64,000 nucleotides of DNA from JACDHG01 sp963811585 (GTDB lineage Bacteria; Actinomycetota; Actinomycetes; Propionibacteriales; Nocardioidaceae): positions 496,001 to 560,000 of the forward strand of contig CAWERR010000008.1 of assembly GCA_963811585.1 (NCBI GenBank), read 5' to 3'. Position numbers and translations under genes: made by a program. The notes beneath the pieces are model-generated. The model was not told the DNA's origin and ran no database searches. It was given only the letters and a program-made list of their open reading frames with translations. Below, one piece after another: positions 36,325-47,534 of the stretch. Within the stretch, counting starts at the first letter, position 1, and the number at the start of each line of letters is the position of its first letter.

Positions 36325-37290
36325 TCAGAGCTTGCGCAGGCGGACGTAGCGCACGGAGTGGTCGGCGTCCTTGCGCAGCACCAGGGTGGCCCGGCCGCGC
36401 GTCGGCTTGATGTTGCTGTCGAGGTTGGGGCCGTTGATCGCGTCCCAGATCCGCTCGCGCCTGGTCGACTGCCTCGCTCCTCGCTGAGGTGGGCGTAACG
36501 CTGGAAGTACGACGCCGGGTCGCGGAACGCCGTCTCGCGCAGCCGCAGGAACCGCTCGGTGTACCAGCGCCGGATGTCGTGGGTGGCGGCGTCGACGTAC
36601 ACCGAGAAGTCGAAGAAGTCGCGCACGGCGAGGCCGATCCGCCCGTCGGCGGTGACGCGTGCCGGCTGCAGCACGTTGAGGCCCTCGATCAGCACGATGT
36701 CGGGGCGTTGTGCAGGGTGAGTCGCTCGTCAGGCATCACGTCGTACTCCAGGTGGGAGTAGACCGGCGCGCTGACCTCTTCCTTGCCGGACTTGATGTCG
36801 ATCACGAACCTGCAGCAGGGCCCGTCGGTCGTACGACTCGGGGAAGCCCTTGCGGTTGAGCAGGCCGCGTGCGCTCGAGCTCGGCGTTCGGGTAGAGGAA
36901 GCCGTCGGTGGTGACCAGCGCGACGTTCGGGTGCTCCGGCCAGTGCGCGAGCAGCTCGCGCAGCAGCCGCGCGGTGGTCGACTTGCCGACCGCGACCGAT
37001 CCCGCGATGCCGATGACGAACGGCGTGCGGTCCGGCTGACGATCGCCGAGGAAGGACTCGGTGTCGCGGTGCAGCGCGCCGACGTGCCGGACGTACAGGC
37101 TCAGCAGCCGGGAGAGCGGCAGGTAGACGTCGGAGACCTCACCGAGGTCGAGCTCGTCGCCGAGACCGCGCAGTCGCTCGACCTCCTCGGCCGAGAGCGG
37201 CAGCGGCATCGACTCGGCCAGTGCCGCCCACGCCGCCCGGTCGAGCTCGACGTAGGGCGACGCGTCCTCCGAGGCGCCATGGCGCGCCAT
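36325..37290 (-). CDS. coaA: Pantothenate kinase type I, frameshifted
   Basis: Phosphorylates pantothenate, the first step to CoA. The N-terminal half is in one frame (MARHGASEDASPYVELDR, P-loop GIAGSVAVGKSTTARLLREL, TTDGFLYPNAELER). The middle continues in others (RGLLNRKGFPESYDR and LLRFVIDIKSGKEEV), and the end is MLIEGLNVLQPARV, FFDFSVYVDA and LRKL at the stop. Extra bases lie between codons at 36870 and 36812. Reconstructed length about 320 residues is normal for CoaA. It is divergent from glmS across an 87-base gap. Confidence 0.88.
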
Positions 37291-37377
37291 TGTCGCGTAC
37301 GCCGTTGTGCGGCACTCGTGCGCGGCGACCGTCGGAGGCGGCATAGCTGCCGTCATTGCGTAGGTAGGCTGAGCGCC

Positions 37378-39234
37378 ATGTGCGGAATCGTGGGGTACGT
37401 CGGCGACAAGTCCGCGCTGGACGTGGTCATCGACGGCCTGCGGCGGCTCGAGTACCGCGGCTACGACTCGGCCGGCGTGGCGCTGGTCGCCGGCGGGGAG
37501 CTCTCAGCCGAGAAGCGGGCCGGCAAGCTCGCCAACCTCGACAAGGCCCTGGCCGACGGACGAGCCTGCCACAGTCCACGACGGGCATCGGCCACACCCG
37601 GTGGGCCACCCACGGCGCCCCGAACGACCGCAACGCCCACCCGCACCTCGGGCGGAGCGGCCGGGTCGCGGTCGTGCACAACGGCATCATCGAGAACTTC
37701 GCCGCGCTGCGCTCCGAGCTCGAGGCGGGCCGGCCACGAGCTCGCTCTCCGACACCGACACCGAGGTGGCGGCGCACCTGATCGAGAGCGAGGTTGCCGG
37801 CGGGGCCGATCTGACGACCGCGATGCAGCAGCGTGTGCCGCCGGCTCGAGGGCGCGTTCACGCTGGTCGCGACGTCAGTGCCGACAGCCCGACACGCGTG
37901 GTCGCCGCCCGCCGCAACTCGCCGCTCGTCGTCGGGCTCGGCGAGGGCGAGAACTTCCTCGCCTCCGACGTCGCGGCGTTCATCGAGCACACCCGCGAGG
38001 CGATGGAGCTCGGCCAGGACCAGGTCGTCACGATCACCCGCGACGGTGTCCGAGGTCACCGACTTCCACGGCAAGCCGGCCGACGGCAAGGCGTTCCACG
38101 TCGACTGGGACATCGCCGCGGCCGAGAAGGCCGGCTACGACTACTTCATGCTCAAGGAGATCGCCGAGCAGCCGCAGGCGATCGCCGACACGCCTGCTCG
38201 GCCGGTTCACCGACGACGGGCGGCTCGCAGCTCGACGAGATGCGGCTCTCCGACGACGAGCTGCGCGCGATCGACAAGATCATCATCATCGCGTGCGGCA
38301 CCGCGTTCCACGCCGGACTGGTGGCGAAGTACGCGATCGAGCACTGGACCCGGATCCCCTGCGAGGTCGAGCTGGCGTCGGAGTTCCGCTACCGCGACCC
38401 GATCATCGACCGCGACACGATGGTGATCGCGATCAGCCAGAGCGGCGAGACGATGGACACCCTGATGGCGCTGCGGCACGCCCGCGAGCAGCGGGCCAAG
38501 GTGCTGGCGATCTCCAACACCAACGGCTCGACGATCCCGCGCGAGTCCGACGCCGTGCTCTACACCCACGCCGGGCCCGGAGATCGCGGTCGCGTCGACG
38601 AAGGCGTTCCTGACCCAGATCGTCGCCTGCCACCTGATCGCGCTCTACCTCGCGCAGGTGCGCGGCACCAAGTACGGCGACGAGATCGGCGAGATCATGC
38701 ACCAGCTCGAGCAGATGCCCGAGGCGGTCCGCGAAGGTGCTCGACACCGTCGAGCCGGTGCGGCAGCTGGCGCGCGAGCTCGGCGACGCCAAGTCGGTGC
38801 TGTTCCTCGGGCGCCACGTCGGCTACCCCGTGGCGCTCGAGGGTGCGCTCAAGCTCAAGGAGCTCGCCTACATGCATGCCGAGGGGTTCGCCGCCGGTGA
38901 GCTCAAGCACGGCCCGATCGCGCTGATCGAGGAGGGCATGCCGGTCTTCGTGGTCGTGCCGCCCAAGGGCCGCGGCCTGCTGCACGACAAGATGGTCAGC
39001 AACATCCAGGAGATCCGGGCCCGAGGCGCGCGCACCATCGTGCTGGCCGAGCGAGGGCGACGAGGCGGTGCGTCCGTACGCCGACGAGCTGATCAGCCTG
39101 CCGACCGTCCCGACCCTGCTGCAGCCGCTGGTCGCGACCGTGCCGCTGCAGGTGTTCTCGTGCGAGATGGCGACCGTCGGGGTCACGACGTCGACCAGCC
39201 GCGCAACCTCGCCAAGTCGGTCACGGTCGAGTAG
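37378..39234 (+). CDS. glmS: Glutamine-fructose-6-phosphate aminotransferase (isomerising), frameshifted
   Basis: Makes glucosamine-6-phosphate, the committed step to UDP-GlcNAc. It starts MCGIVGYVGDKSALDV with catalytic Cys2, followed by RRLEYRGYDSAGVAL. The glutaminase domain and both SIS sugar-isomerase domains (IIIACGTAFHAGLVAKYAIE, ISQSGETMDTLMALRHA, LGRHVGYPVALEGALKLKEL) are present and it ends NLAKSVTVE. At least ten single-base insertions move the frame, for example at 37832, 38227 and 39052, each between two intact codons. Corrected length about 615 residues is normal. No glmS ribozyme leader is expected or seen. Confidence 0.93.
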
Positions 39235-39242
39235 ATGCGGCC

Positions 39243-39595
39243 GTGATCGTCGGAGTCGGCATCGACGTCGTCGACGTCGACCGGTTCGGCGCAGACGCTC
39301 GAGCGCACACCGGCGATGCGCGACCGGCTGTTCACCGCGCATCGAGCTGACCGGCCGCTGGCCTCGCTGGCCGCCCGGTTCGCCGCCAAGGAGGCGCTGG
39401 CCAAGGCGCTGGGGGCACCGGCGGGCTGCACTGGATCGACGCCGAGGTGCGGACCGACGAGACCGGGCGCCCGTCGCTGCGTGCTGACCGGCACGGTGGC
39501 TCCCGGGCGGCCGAGCTCGGCGTCGGCACGCGTCCACGTCTCGCTGTCCCACGACGCCGGGATCGCGTCGCGCCGTCGTCGTCCTGGAGGACTGA
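39243..39595 (+). CDS. acpS: Holo-[acyl-carrier-protein] synthase, frameshifted
   Basis: Transfers 4'-phosphopantetheine to acyl carrier protein. It starts GTG 39243 as VIVGVGIDVVDVDRFG with the Mg-binding Asp of GIDVVD, followed in shifted frames by RTPAMRDRLFTA, LAARFAAKEALAKALGAP (catalytic Glu/Lys motif), WIDAEVRTDETGRPSL and RVHVSLSHDAG. Extra bases at 39531 and 39571 separate intact codons. It ends AVVVLED, with its TGA overlapping the nnrD ATG. The corrected size is about 115 residues. Confidence 0.85.
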
Positions 39596-41020
39596 TGCCG
39601 GCATGCGCTCGCACACGCCGTCGAGCAGGTCCGCGCCGCCGAGGCGGCTCTGATGGCGACCGTGCCGACGGCGCCTTGATGCAGCGGGCGGCGACCGGGC
39701 TGGCCACGGTCTGCGCGCGACTACTCGGGTCGACGGTCTACGGCGCGCGCGTCGCTGCTGTCTGGCCGGGTCGGGCGACAACGGCGGCGACGCGCTGTGT
39801 GCCGGCGCGCTGCTGGCCCGCCGGGGGGCGCAGGTCGATGCACGTCCTGCTCGGCTCGCAGCGCTCACGAGGGTGGGCTCGCCGCGCTGCGGCGGGCAGG
39901 CGGCCGGGTCGTCGAGCGACACGTCGGCGACGCTACGACCTCGTGCTCGACGGCATCGTCGGCATCGGCGGCCGGCCGGGCCTCCGCGACGAAGCAGCGG
40001 CCGTGGTTGCCGACTGGCGGAGCTCGATGCGCCGGTCGTCGGCGGTCGACGTACCGAGCGGCATCGAGGTCGACACCGGCCGGGTCGACGGGCCGCACGT
40101 CGAGGCCGCGGTGACGGTGACGTTCGGGACGCCACAAGATCGGGCACCTCGTCGACCCTGCGGCGCTCGGCGCTGCGGGAGTCGTCGAGCTGTCGACATC
40201 GGGCTGGCGCCGTACCTGGGCGAGCCGGTGGTCGAGGCTGCTGCAGGCCGACGACGTACGCCGGCTGCTGCCGGTGCCCGTCACCTGACGGCGCACAAGT
40301 ACTCGCGTGGCGTGCTCGGCGTGGTGGCCGGCTCGGCGCAGTACACCGGCGCCGGGGTGCTCGTCGTCTCGGCCGCCGTGGCGACGGGCTGGCCGGGATG
40401 GTGCGCTACGAGGGCGCGAGCGAGGACCTGATCCGAGCGGCGCACCCCGAGGTCGTGATCGGCGCCGGACAGGTGCAGGCCTGGGTGGTCGGCTCGGGGC
40501 ATCGGCCGCGGGCTCGCGTCGCAGGTCGCCTCGGTGCTCGCCGAGCGGCTGCCGACCGTCGTCGACGCCGACGGCCTGCGCCACCTGCCGCCGCGAGTCG
40601 GCGAGCGCCGACCGTGCTGACGCCGCACGCCGGCGAGCTGGCCGACATGCTCGACGTGCCGCGCGCCGAGGTCGAGGCGACGATGCTCGCGTGCGGCGCA
40701 GGCGGCGGCCTGAGCGTGGACGCCGTCGTACTGCTCAAGGGTGCGCGCTCCGTGATCGCCGCACCGGACGGGCGGGTGCGGGTCAACACGACGGGTGTCC
40801 CGTGGCTGGCGACGGCTGGCTCCGGCGACGTCCTGTCCGGAGTCATCGGACGCTCTGCTCGCCGCCGGGCTCGACTCGTTCGACGCCGCCTCGGTCGGGG
40901 CCTGGCTGCACGGCGCGGCCGCGACCATGGCCTCGGCCGGCGGCGCCGATCAGTGCGAGCGACGTCGTCCGCGCCCTTCCGGTCGTGGTCCGTCAGACCG
41001 TCAACGGCAGCGTGGCCTGA
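39595..41020 (+). CDS. nnrD: Bifunctional NAD(P)H-hydrate epimerase / ADP-dependent dehydratase, frameshifted
   Basis: Repairs hydrated NAD(P)H. The N-terminal YjeF epimerase domain (VRAAEAALMATVP, GSGDNGGDALCAGALLARRG, DVPSGIEVDTGRVDGP) is followed by the C-terminal ribokinase-like dehydratase domain (HKYSRGVLGVVAGSAQYTGA, PTVLTPHAGELADML, TAGSGDVLSGVIG). Pieces lie in all three frames because of frequent single-base insertions. The gene starts at an ATG overlapping the acpS stop and ends NGSVA. In other actinobacteria it sits between acpS and alr as here. Confidence 0.85.
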
Positions 41021-41136
41021 CTGAGTCTTCGCTCCACGCCGCCGCGGGCGGCCCCGGGAAAACAGGGTCAAATCGGAACCGAACACAGGCCCGAGCGCGT
41101 CGCACAGCGAAAGCATCCCCGACGCAAGGACCTGTC

Positions 41137-41943
41137 ATGAACTCGAACCCCACCGTCAGTGTGCGCAGCCTGCTGGCAGCTCTGATCATCCTGATCGCAC
41201 TGACAATGGCGTACGCCGTCGGGGTTCGGTCGGACGGCGGCGAGTCGGCCGCTGCGAGCACCCGCCCGGTCGCGGCTGAGGCCGAGGGCACTGCACCTGA
41301 GCCCAGCATCGTCATGACCGGGAAAGGCGAAGTCACGGCCGTCCCCGACCGAACTCGCCTTCGACGTGGCCGTGACAGTCGACCCGGTCCGACGTCTCTA
41401 GCGCCCTCAAGCGTGCCAACACCCTGACGCGCGCCATCATCCGGGCTCTGCAGGACCTTGGCATCGCCAGGCGCGACCTGAAGACCACCGGGCTGTCGAT
41501 CAACCCCGTCTACGACTACACCGGACAGCGGCTCCGTGCTGGTGGATCACCGGTACCACGCGAACGGTTCGGCGTCCTGGTTCGGGACTCTCGAAGGTGG
41601 GCGGTCAGGCGATCACCGCTGGCGGCCCAGACCGGAGGCAACGACGTCCGGATCAGTGGCGTCAAGCTCCAGGTCGGCGACCAGGAAGCGCTGCTTGCGC
41701 AGGCCCGCGCCGACGCGGTCGACGAGGCCGCTGGCCAAAGCCGAGCAGTACGCCGACGCGCAGGCACGAGCCTGGGCTCCGTGGTGTCGGTCCGCGAGGT
41801 CACGGCGAGGCGACCCGTATTCCAAGCCTTCCGCTCGTCGGACTACGCCGAGCTCTCCAGGCGCATCGGCGTCGGTCCCGATCCGGGCCGGTTCGCAGTC
41901 GAGGCGAGGGTGACGGTCGCCGATCGTCTGGTCGCTCGGCTGA
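41137..41943 (+). CDS. SIMPL (DUF541) domain exported protein, frameshifted
   Basis: Starts MNSNPTVSVRSLLAALIILI with one membrane/signal segment (about 10-28) and continues SIVMTGKGEVTAVPD, the start of the SIMPL domain. In other frames follow ALKRANTLTRAIIRALQDLG, RDLKTTGLSINPVYDYTGQ, ISGVKLQVGDQEALLAQARA and VSVREVTARRPVF, ending IVWSLG. SIMPL proteins are extracytoplasmic, oligomeric and of poorly defined role. It is inserted between nnrD and alr, which are usually adjacent. Confidence 0.75.
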
Positions 41944-42004
41944 CCCAGCGCCGACACCGCGCCGCCCGCCGCTGGTGGGCGGCGGAGGCCCGACCTTTGA
42001 CACA

Positions 42005-43215
42005 ATGGCTGGCGAGATGACTGCCGTTGCCGCAGGACGAGACGACCCGCGTGGTCCGCCGCGGGCCGAGGCAGTCGTCGACCTCGACGCGATCAGCGCC
42101 AACGTCGCCGCGCTTGCGCAGCACGTCGGCGGCCGCGACGCTGATGGCGGTCGTCAAGGCTGACGGCTACGGCCACGGCATCGTCGAGTCGGCGCGTGCG
42201 GCCCGCGCCGGCGGGGCAGACTGGCTCGGGGTGGCGCTGCTCGACGAGGCGCTCCAGCTGCGCGCGGCCGGTGACACCGGCCCGATCCTGTCCTGGCTGG
42301 CGGTCCCCGGGGAGCGGTACGACGAGGCGGTCGGCTGCCGGCGTCGAGCTGTCGGCGTACTCCGTCGACCAGCTCGACGAGATCGCCGCGGCGGCCCGGC
42401 AGGCCGGGCAGACCCGCCGCGCGTCCAGCTCGAAGCTCGACTCCGGGCTCGGTCGCGGTGGCGCGCACCCCGACGACTGGGCAGCGCTGGTCGACGACGG
42501 CCACTGGCGCTGCGCGACCAGGGCAGCCGTCGAGGTCACCGGCGTCTGGTCGCACCTGGCGTGCTCCGACGAGCCCGGGCACCCGTCGATCGCCGCGCAG
42601 ACGGCGGAGTTCGAGGACGGCGTCGGCTACGCCGTCGACGCCGGACTCGAGCCGCAGCACGTCCACCTCGCCAACTCCGGCGGCGTGCTGGCCAGTCCCG
42701 AGACGTGGTTCTCGATGGTGCGGCCGGGCATCGCGATCTACGGCGTCTCGCCGTTCGCCGACGGCACGCAGCCCGGTGCCGCTGCGGCCCGGCGATGACA
42801 CTGCGCGTCCCGGCTCGCGCTGGTCAAGCAGGTGCACGCCGGGCAAGGCGTGTCCTACGGCCACACGTACGTCACCGACCGCCGACGACCCGGCTGGCCT
42901 GGTCCCGCTCGGGTACGGCGACGGCATCCCGCGCCACGCCTCGAGCCGGGCCGGTGCAGATCAACGGCCGACGTCACCGGATCGCCGGGCGGGTCTGCAT
43001 GGACCAGTTCGTGGTCGACCTCGGCGAGGCGCCCGCCGCGGCCGGTGACGAGGCGGTGATCTTCGGCGACGCGCCGACGGGGCGAGCCGACCGCGCACGA
43101 CTGGGCGGACGCAGCCGACACGATCGGCTACGAGATCGTCACCCGGATCGGCGGCGGGTGCCCCGCACGCTACGTCGGAGAGCTCGCCGAGCGCGGCGTG
43201 AGACTGACGCGGTGA
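42005..43215 (+). CDS. alr: Alanine racemase, frameshifted
   Basis: A PLP enzyme producing D-alanine for peptidoglycan. The PLP Lys is in LMAVVKADGYGHGIVESARA and the catalytic Tyr in GQGVSYGHTY. RVQLKLDSGLGRGG, VTGVWSHLACSDEPGHPS, HLANSGGVLA, MVRPGIAIYG and GRVCMDQFVVDLG are all present but in alternating frames, each change explained by one extra base between codons. ATG 42005 or 42017 are possible starts. The stop overlaps the GTG of the hydrolase gene. Corrected length about 390 residues. Confidence 0.9.
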
Positions 43216-44287
43216 GTCGAGCCAGCATGCCAGGAAGTACGCCGGCATCGCCGGCGCCGCCGATCGGCGTGCGTCGCCGCCGGAGCCGCGGCGGGCATCC
43301 TGGCCGAGCGCAAGCTCGTCGCGCGGCGGCGGGCCGGCCGCAGAAGCCGTTCGGGTCGCTGCGCGGCGACGGCACACGGTGGTCGCCGACGACGGGCTCG
43401 AGCTGTACGCCGAGGTCGACGAGCCAGCCCGCACCGCGAGACCGGCCCAGGCACCACCGACCGTCTGTCTTCGTCCACGGCTACGCCCTCAACCTCGACT
43501 GCTGGCACTTCCAGCGCGCTGGCGCATGCGCGGCCGGACACCGGATGGTGTTCTACGACCAGCGCTCGCACGGCCGGTCGGGCCGGTCGCGCGCCGAGCA
43601 CTCCACCATCGACCAGCTCGGTCGCGACCTGGCCACCGTGCTCGACCAGCTCGGTCCCCGACGGCCCGGTCGTGCTGTCGGCCACTCGATGGGCGGGATG
43701 ACGATCATGGCGCTGGCCGAGCAGCACCCGGAGTGGTTCGGGACCGGGTCGTCGGCGTCGGCCTTGATCGCCACCAGCGCCGGTGGCTCAGGCGTCGACG
43801 CTCGGGCTGCCCGGGCTGCCCGGGCAGGTTGCTGCACCGGATGGCGCCGGCGGTGGTCGCGACGCTGGCGCGGGCGCCGCGGCTGGTCGAGCGCGGCCGA
43901 CGGGTGGGCTCCGACATCGGATTCGTGCTCACCCGCCGGCTGGCGTTCGGCACGCAGGTGCCGCAGGAGTACGTCGACTTCACCGACGAGATGCTCGCGG
44001 CCACGCCGTTCGACGTGGTCGCGGAGTTCTTCCCGGGCTTCGACAGTCACGACAAGTACGCCGCGCTGGCGGCCCTCTGGATCGGTGCCGACGGTGGTCG
44101 ATCTGCGGCGGCCGCGACGCGATCACGCCCGTCGAGCACAGCCAGCCGGCTCGCTCGAGCCGATCGCCCAGCGCTGAGCTGGTCGAGATCCCTGGAGCCG
44201 GGCCACATGGTGATGCTGGAGTGTCCACGACGAGGTCACGAAGGCAATCGAGCAGCGCTCGTTCGAGCCGCTGCCATGACTGACTAG
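43212..44287 (+). CDS. Alpha/beta hydrolase, frameshifted
   Basis: Starts at a GTGA overlap with alr. The N-terminus carries a short hydrophobic Ala/Gly stretch (AGIAGA), then HTVVADDGLELYAEVDEP and VFVHGYALNLDCWHFQR (oxyanion hole). Next come MVFYDQRSHGRSGRS, the nucleophile elbow VGHSMGGMTIMALAE with catalytic Ser, and a final GHMVMLE with catalytic His. This is the hydrolase regularly found between alr and tsaE in Nocardioides-type genomes; its substrate is unknown. Frame changes occur at several points. Confidence 0.82.
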
Positions 44288-44289
44288 CC

Positions 44290-45286
44290 GTGAGTGATCT
44301 CCGGGTCGTACGAGGCGACGCGCCGACGACGCCGAGCGGTGCGCGACGTGATCCATGCCGGCTTCTCGGCCACGGCCACGGCTCGACCCGCCGAGCACCG
44401 CGCCGTCGGAGACGATCGAGCTCGGTTGCCGCGGCAATCGGCAGCGCATGGCGGGCTGCTCTGCCGTGTGGACGGCGAGCCTGCCGGTGCCCTGCTGTTC
44501 GACGACGCCGGCTACGGCGCTGGCGATGCGCGGGTCAGCGTGGTACCCGCACTTCCAGGCGCGCGGCGTGGCGTCGCGCATGGTCGGGGTGGCCGAGGAG
44601 GTCGCGGCCGGTCGGGGCTACGACGACATATAGCTGGCGGCGCGAACCGAGCTGCCCGCCACGGTGGTGTTCTGGGAGCGCCGCGGGCTACCCGAGATCG
44701 CGCGCAGCGGCACCACCTCGCGCTCGGCAAGGCGCTGCCGCTCGAGGTCGGTGCTGCCCGCTGCCGACGACACGCAGCGCGTTCGGCGCGGCCTCGCCGG
44801 CATGTGCCGCGCCGCGGCGACCTGGTGCTCCTGACGGGCGAGCTCGGCGCGGGCAAGACGACGCTCACCCAGGGCATCGGTGCCGGCCTCGGAGTGCGGG
44901 GCGACGTCACGTCGCCGACGTTCGTGATCGCCCGGGTGCATCCGTCGCTGTCGAGGGCCGGCGCTGGTGCATGTGGACGCCTACCGGCTCGGCGACGAGG
45001 CCGAGCTCGACGACCTCGACCTCGACGCTTCGTCGACGACGCCGTGACGGTGGTCGAGTGGGGCGAGGGGATCGCCGAGGCGCTCTCCGAGCACCGGCTT
45101 CGGTGACGTCGCACGCTCGCACGGCGAGCAGCCCAACGGCGCGACCGTCACCGTCACACCGGCGGGATCGCGTTGGCCGGCACCGGCGTCACGGCTGCGC
45201 TGCCGGAGTCGGCGCGCTCCGCTCGGTGTCGAGCCCGGGTCTCAGCTGTCCGGTCGACGCTGCTCGCCATCCGGCATGCGCTCTGA
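44290..45286 (+). CDS. tsaE: GNAT acetyltransferase fused to tRNA t6A ATPase TsaE, frameshifted
   Basis: The N-terminal half is a GNAT domain (VSDLRVVRGDA, RDVIHAGFSA, GGLLCRVDGEPAGALLFDDA, VVPHFQARGVASRMVGVAEE, VFWERRGY). It runs without a stop or a convincing new start, through LALGKALPLEV, into TsaE (GDLVLLTGELGAGKTTLTQG with the P-loop, DVTSPTFVIARVHPSL, VHVDAYRLGD, VTVVEWGEGIAEAL). TsaE drives turnover of the TsaBD complex in t6A37 synthesis. No stop interrupts the join in the reconstructed frame, so a fusion is inferred. A GTG near 44748 is the only alternative TsaE start. The end is placed at TGA 45286 after frame correction and is less certain. Confidence 0.72.
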
Positions 45287-45324
45287 CCTGCTTCCAGCGC
45301 TGCGCCATAGGCTGGGCGCGAGCC

Positions 45325-45963
45325 ATGCTGCTCGCGTTCGACACCGCCACCCAGGCCGTCACCGTCGCCCTGCACGACGGGACGCGACGTCGTCGCGGAG
45401 TCGACGGTCGTCGACGCGCTGCGCCACGGTGAGCTGCTCGCGCCCGGCATCCAGCGAGTGCTCGCCGGCGGCCGGCGTCACGCCGCGCGACCTGACCCGG
45501 ATCGCCGTCGGCGTCGGGCCCGGCCCGTTCACCGGGCTTCGGGTCGGGATCGTCACCGCGCGCACGATGGCGCGCCGTGCTCGGCATCCCGGTCGTCGGC
45601 GTCTGCACGCTCGACGTCGTCGCCGCGGCGCGGTCAGCGGCGAGCCCGAGGGCTTCCTGCGTGGCCACCGACGCGCGCCGCAAGGAGGTCTACTGGGCGC
45701 CGTACGACGGCGCCGCCGAGCGCACCGCACCGACCGGCACGTCGACCGTCCGGACGCCGTCGCGTACGACAGGACCGGTCGCCGGTCGTGGCGCCATGCT
45801 CTATCCCGAGGCGTTCCCGCACGCGATCGCCCGGAGTACCCGAGCGCCGCCGACCTGGCCCGCGTCGTCGCCTCGCGGGCTCGGTCGAGCTGCTGCCGCC
45901 CGAGCCGCTGTACCTGCGGCGACCCGACGCGGCCGAGCCCGGCCCGCGCAAGCGCGTCTGTGA
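45325..45963 (+). CDS. tsaB: tRNA t6A biosynthesis protein TsaB, frameshifted
   Basis: Starts MLLAFDTATQAVTVALHDG and continues RHGELLAPGIQRVL, then VTPRDLTRIAVGVGPGPFTG, LRVGIVTARTM, VLGIPVVGVCTLDVVAAA and ATDARRKEVYWAPYDG, ending ELLPPEPLYLRRPDA. This ASKHA-fold protein scaffolds TsaD. Extra bases occur between intact codons (45385 between Thr and Asp codons, and again in AARTMA-VLG). The TGA stop overlaps the rimI GTG. Confidence 0.85.
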
Positions 45964-46474
45964 GACCGTCGATCCGCGCCGCCCGCGCACGACGACCTCG
46001 ACGCCGTCGCTGGTGCTCGAGTCGAGGCTGCCTTCGGGACGCAGGCCTGGTCGCCGCGCAGCTGGTCGAGGACAGAGTTCGACGAGCGTGGGCGAGAGCC
46101 GGTTCAGCCTGCGTCGCCGAGGCACCCAGCGAGCCGACCGGCGTGCTGCAGCCTCGTCGGCTACGCCGATCGGGTCGATACGTCGGGACGTGGCCGACAT
46201 CTCAGCGGGTCGCCGTGCTACCCCGCACCGCCGCGCCGCGGCTCGGCGTCGGCATGCTGCGTAGCTGATCGAGTCGTGGCCGAAGCCGCGGTCCTCGCGG
46301 CTGTGACCGGGCATGCTCGAGGTCGCCGCCGACAACGCCGCGGCCATCGAGCTGTACGCGGAGCGACGGTTTCGAGAGATCGACCGCAGGGCCCGCTACT
46401 ACCCCGGCGACGTCGACGCATCGTGATGATGCGGCTCCTGCTGCTCCCGGCTCGCGAGCCAGGAATGGACGTGA
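45960..46474 (+). CDS. rimI: Ribosomal-protein-alanine N-acetyltransferase RimI, frameshifted
   Basis: A single GNAT domain of about 165 residues in shifted frames: VRPSIRAARAHDDLDAVA, VLQLVGYADRVDTS-like, VADISRVAVLPAHRRAGVGT-like, then LEVAADNAAAIELYERRGF-like and RRARYYPGDVDA. RimI acetylates the N-terminus of S18 and is regularly placed between tsaB and tsaD in actinobacteria. The stop overlaps the tsaD GTG. Individual residues are uncertain because the frame changes often here. Confidence 0.75.
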
Positions 46475-47522
46475 CTGAGCGAACCGCTGGTGCTCGGGAT
46501 CGAGACCTCGTGCGACGAGACCGGCGTCGGGCTCGTCCGCGGGCAACGACGCTGCTGGCCGACGCGGTGGCGTCGAGTGTCGACGAGCATGCGCGGTTCG
46601 GCGGCGTCGTGCCCGAGGTGGCGAGTCGTGCGCACCTCGAGGCGATGGTGCCGACGATCGAGCGGGCCTGCGCGACGCCGGTGTCGCGTCTGGCCGACGT
46701 CGACGCGCATCGCCGTCACGTCCGGGCCCGGGCTGGCCGGCGCGCTGCTGGTGGGTGTCGCCGCCGCGAAGGCGCTGGCGCTCACGCTCGGCAAGCCGCT
46801 GTACGGCGTCAACCACCTCTCCGCGCACGTCGCCGTCGACCAGCTCGAGCACGGTCCGCTGCCCGAGCCGTGCGTCGCCCTGCTGGTCAGCGGTGGACAC
46901 TCGAGCCTGCTGCTCGTCGAGGACGTCACGGCCGGCGTCGAGCCGCTCGGCGCCACCATGGACGACGCGGCCGGGGAGGCGTTCGACAAGGTCGCCCGGC
47001 TGCTCGGCCTGCCGTTCCCCGGCGGCCCGCACATCGACCGGGCTGCGCGCGAGGGCGGGACGGTCACGATCGACTTCCCGCGCGGGCTGACCGGCGGCCG
47101 CGACATGGAGCGGCACCGCTTCGACTTCTCGTTCAGTGGGCTGAAGACCGCGGTGGCGCGCTGGGTCGAGGCGCGCGAGCGGTCGGGCGAGCCGGTGCCG
47201 GTCGCCGACGTGGCTGCGTCGTTCCAGGAGGCGGTGTGCGACGTCCTCACCCGCAAGGCGATCGACGCGTGTGCGCGTCGGGCGCGGAGCACCTCGTCAT
47301 CGGCGGCGGGGTGGCGGCCAACTCACGGCTGCGGGCAGCTGGCCGAGGAGCGGGCCGCCGAGCACGGGATCGCCGTGCGCGTGCCGCGGCCCGGCCTGTG
47401 CACCGACAACGGCGCGATGGTGGCGGCGCTGGGCTCGGAGCTGGTACGCCGCGGGCGGACCGCGTCGGCGCTCGACTTCGGCGCCGACTCGTCGCATGCC
47501 GATCACCACCGTCGTCGCCTGA
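46471..47522 (+). CDS. tsaD: tRNA N6-adenosine threonylcarbamoyltransferase TsaD, frameshifted
   Basis: The catalytic subunit of t6A37 synthesis. Motifs are LVLGIETSCDETGVG, the metal site HLSAHVAVDQ, LVSGGHSSLLLVED, DDAAGEAFDKVARLLGLPFP, GGPHIDRAA, FDFSFSGLKTAVARWVE and ICTDNGAMVA-like LCTDNGAMVAALGSEL, ending MPITTVVA. A stretch of about 500 bases (46755-47270) is uninterrupted. The two ends carry single-base insertions, for example between Glu codons near 46481. Corrected length about 345 residues is normal. Confidence 0.9.
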
Positions 47523-47534
47523 CCGCTCGCAGCG

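Noticed and set aside
37291..37377. glmS ribozyme
   Set aside because: The leader is only 87 bases and shared with divergent coaA. No ribozyme-like fold is apparent, and actinobacteria are not known to use it.
36850..38613. Plus-strand open frame of 587 codons spanning coaA and glmS
   Set aside because: It joins the antisense of coaA to out-of-frame glmS sequence and matches no family.
42196..42798. Separate open frame of 200 codons as an independent gene
   Set aside because: It consists of in-frame stretches of alanine racemase flanked by single-base frame changes.
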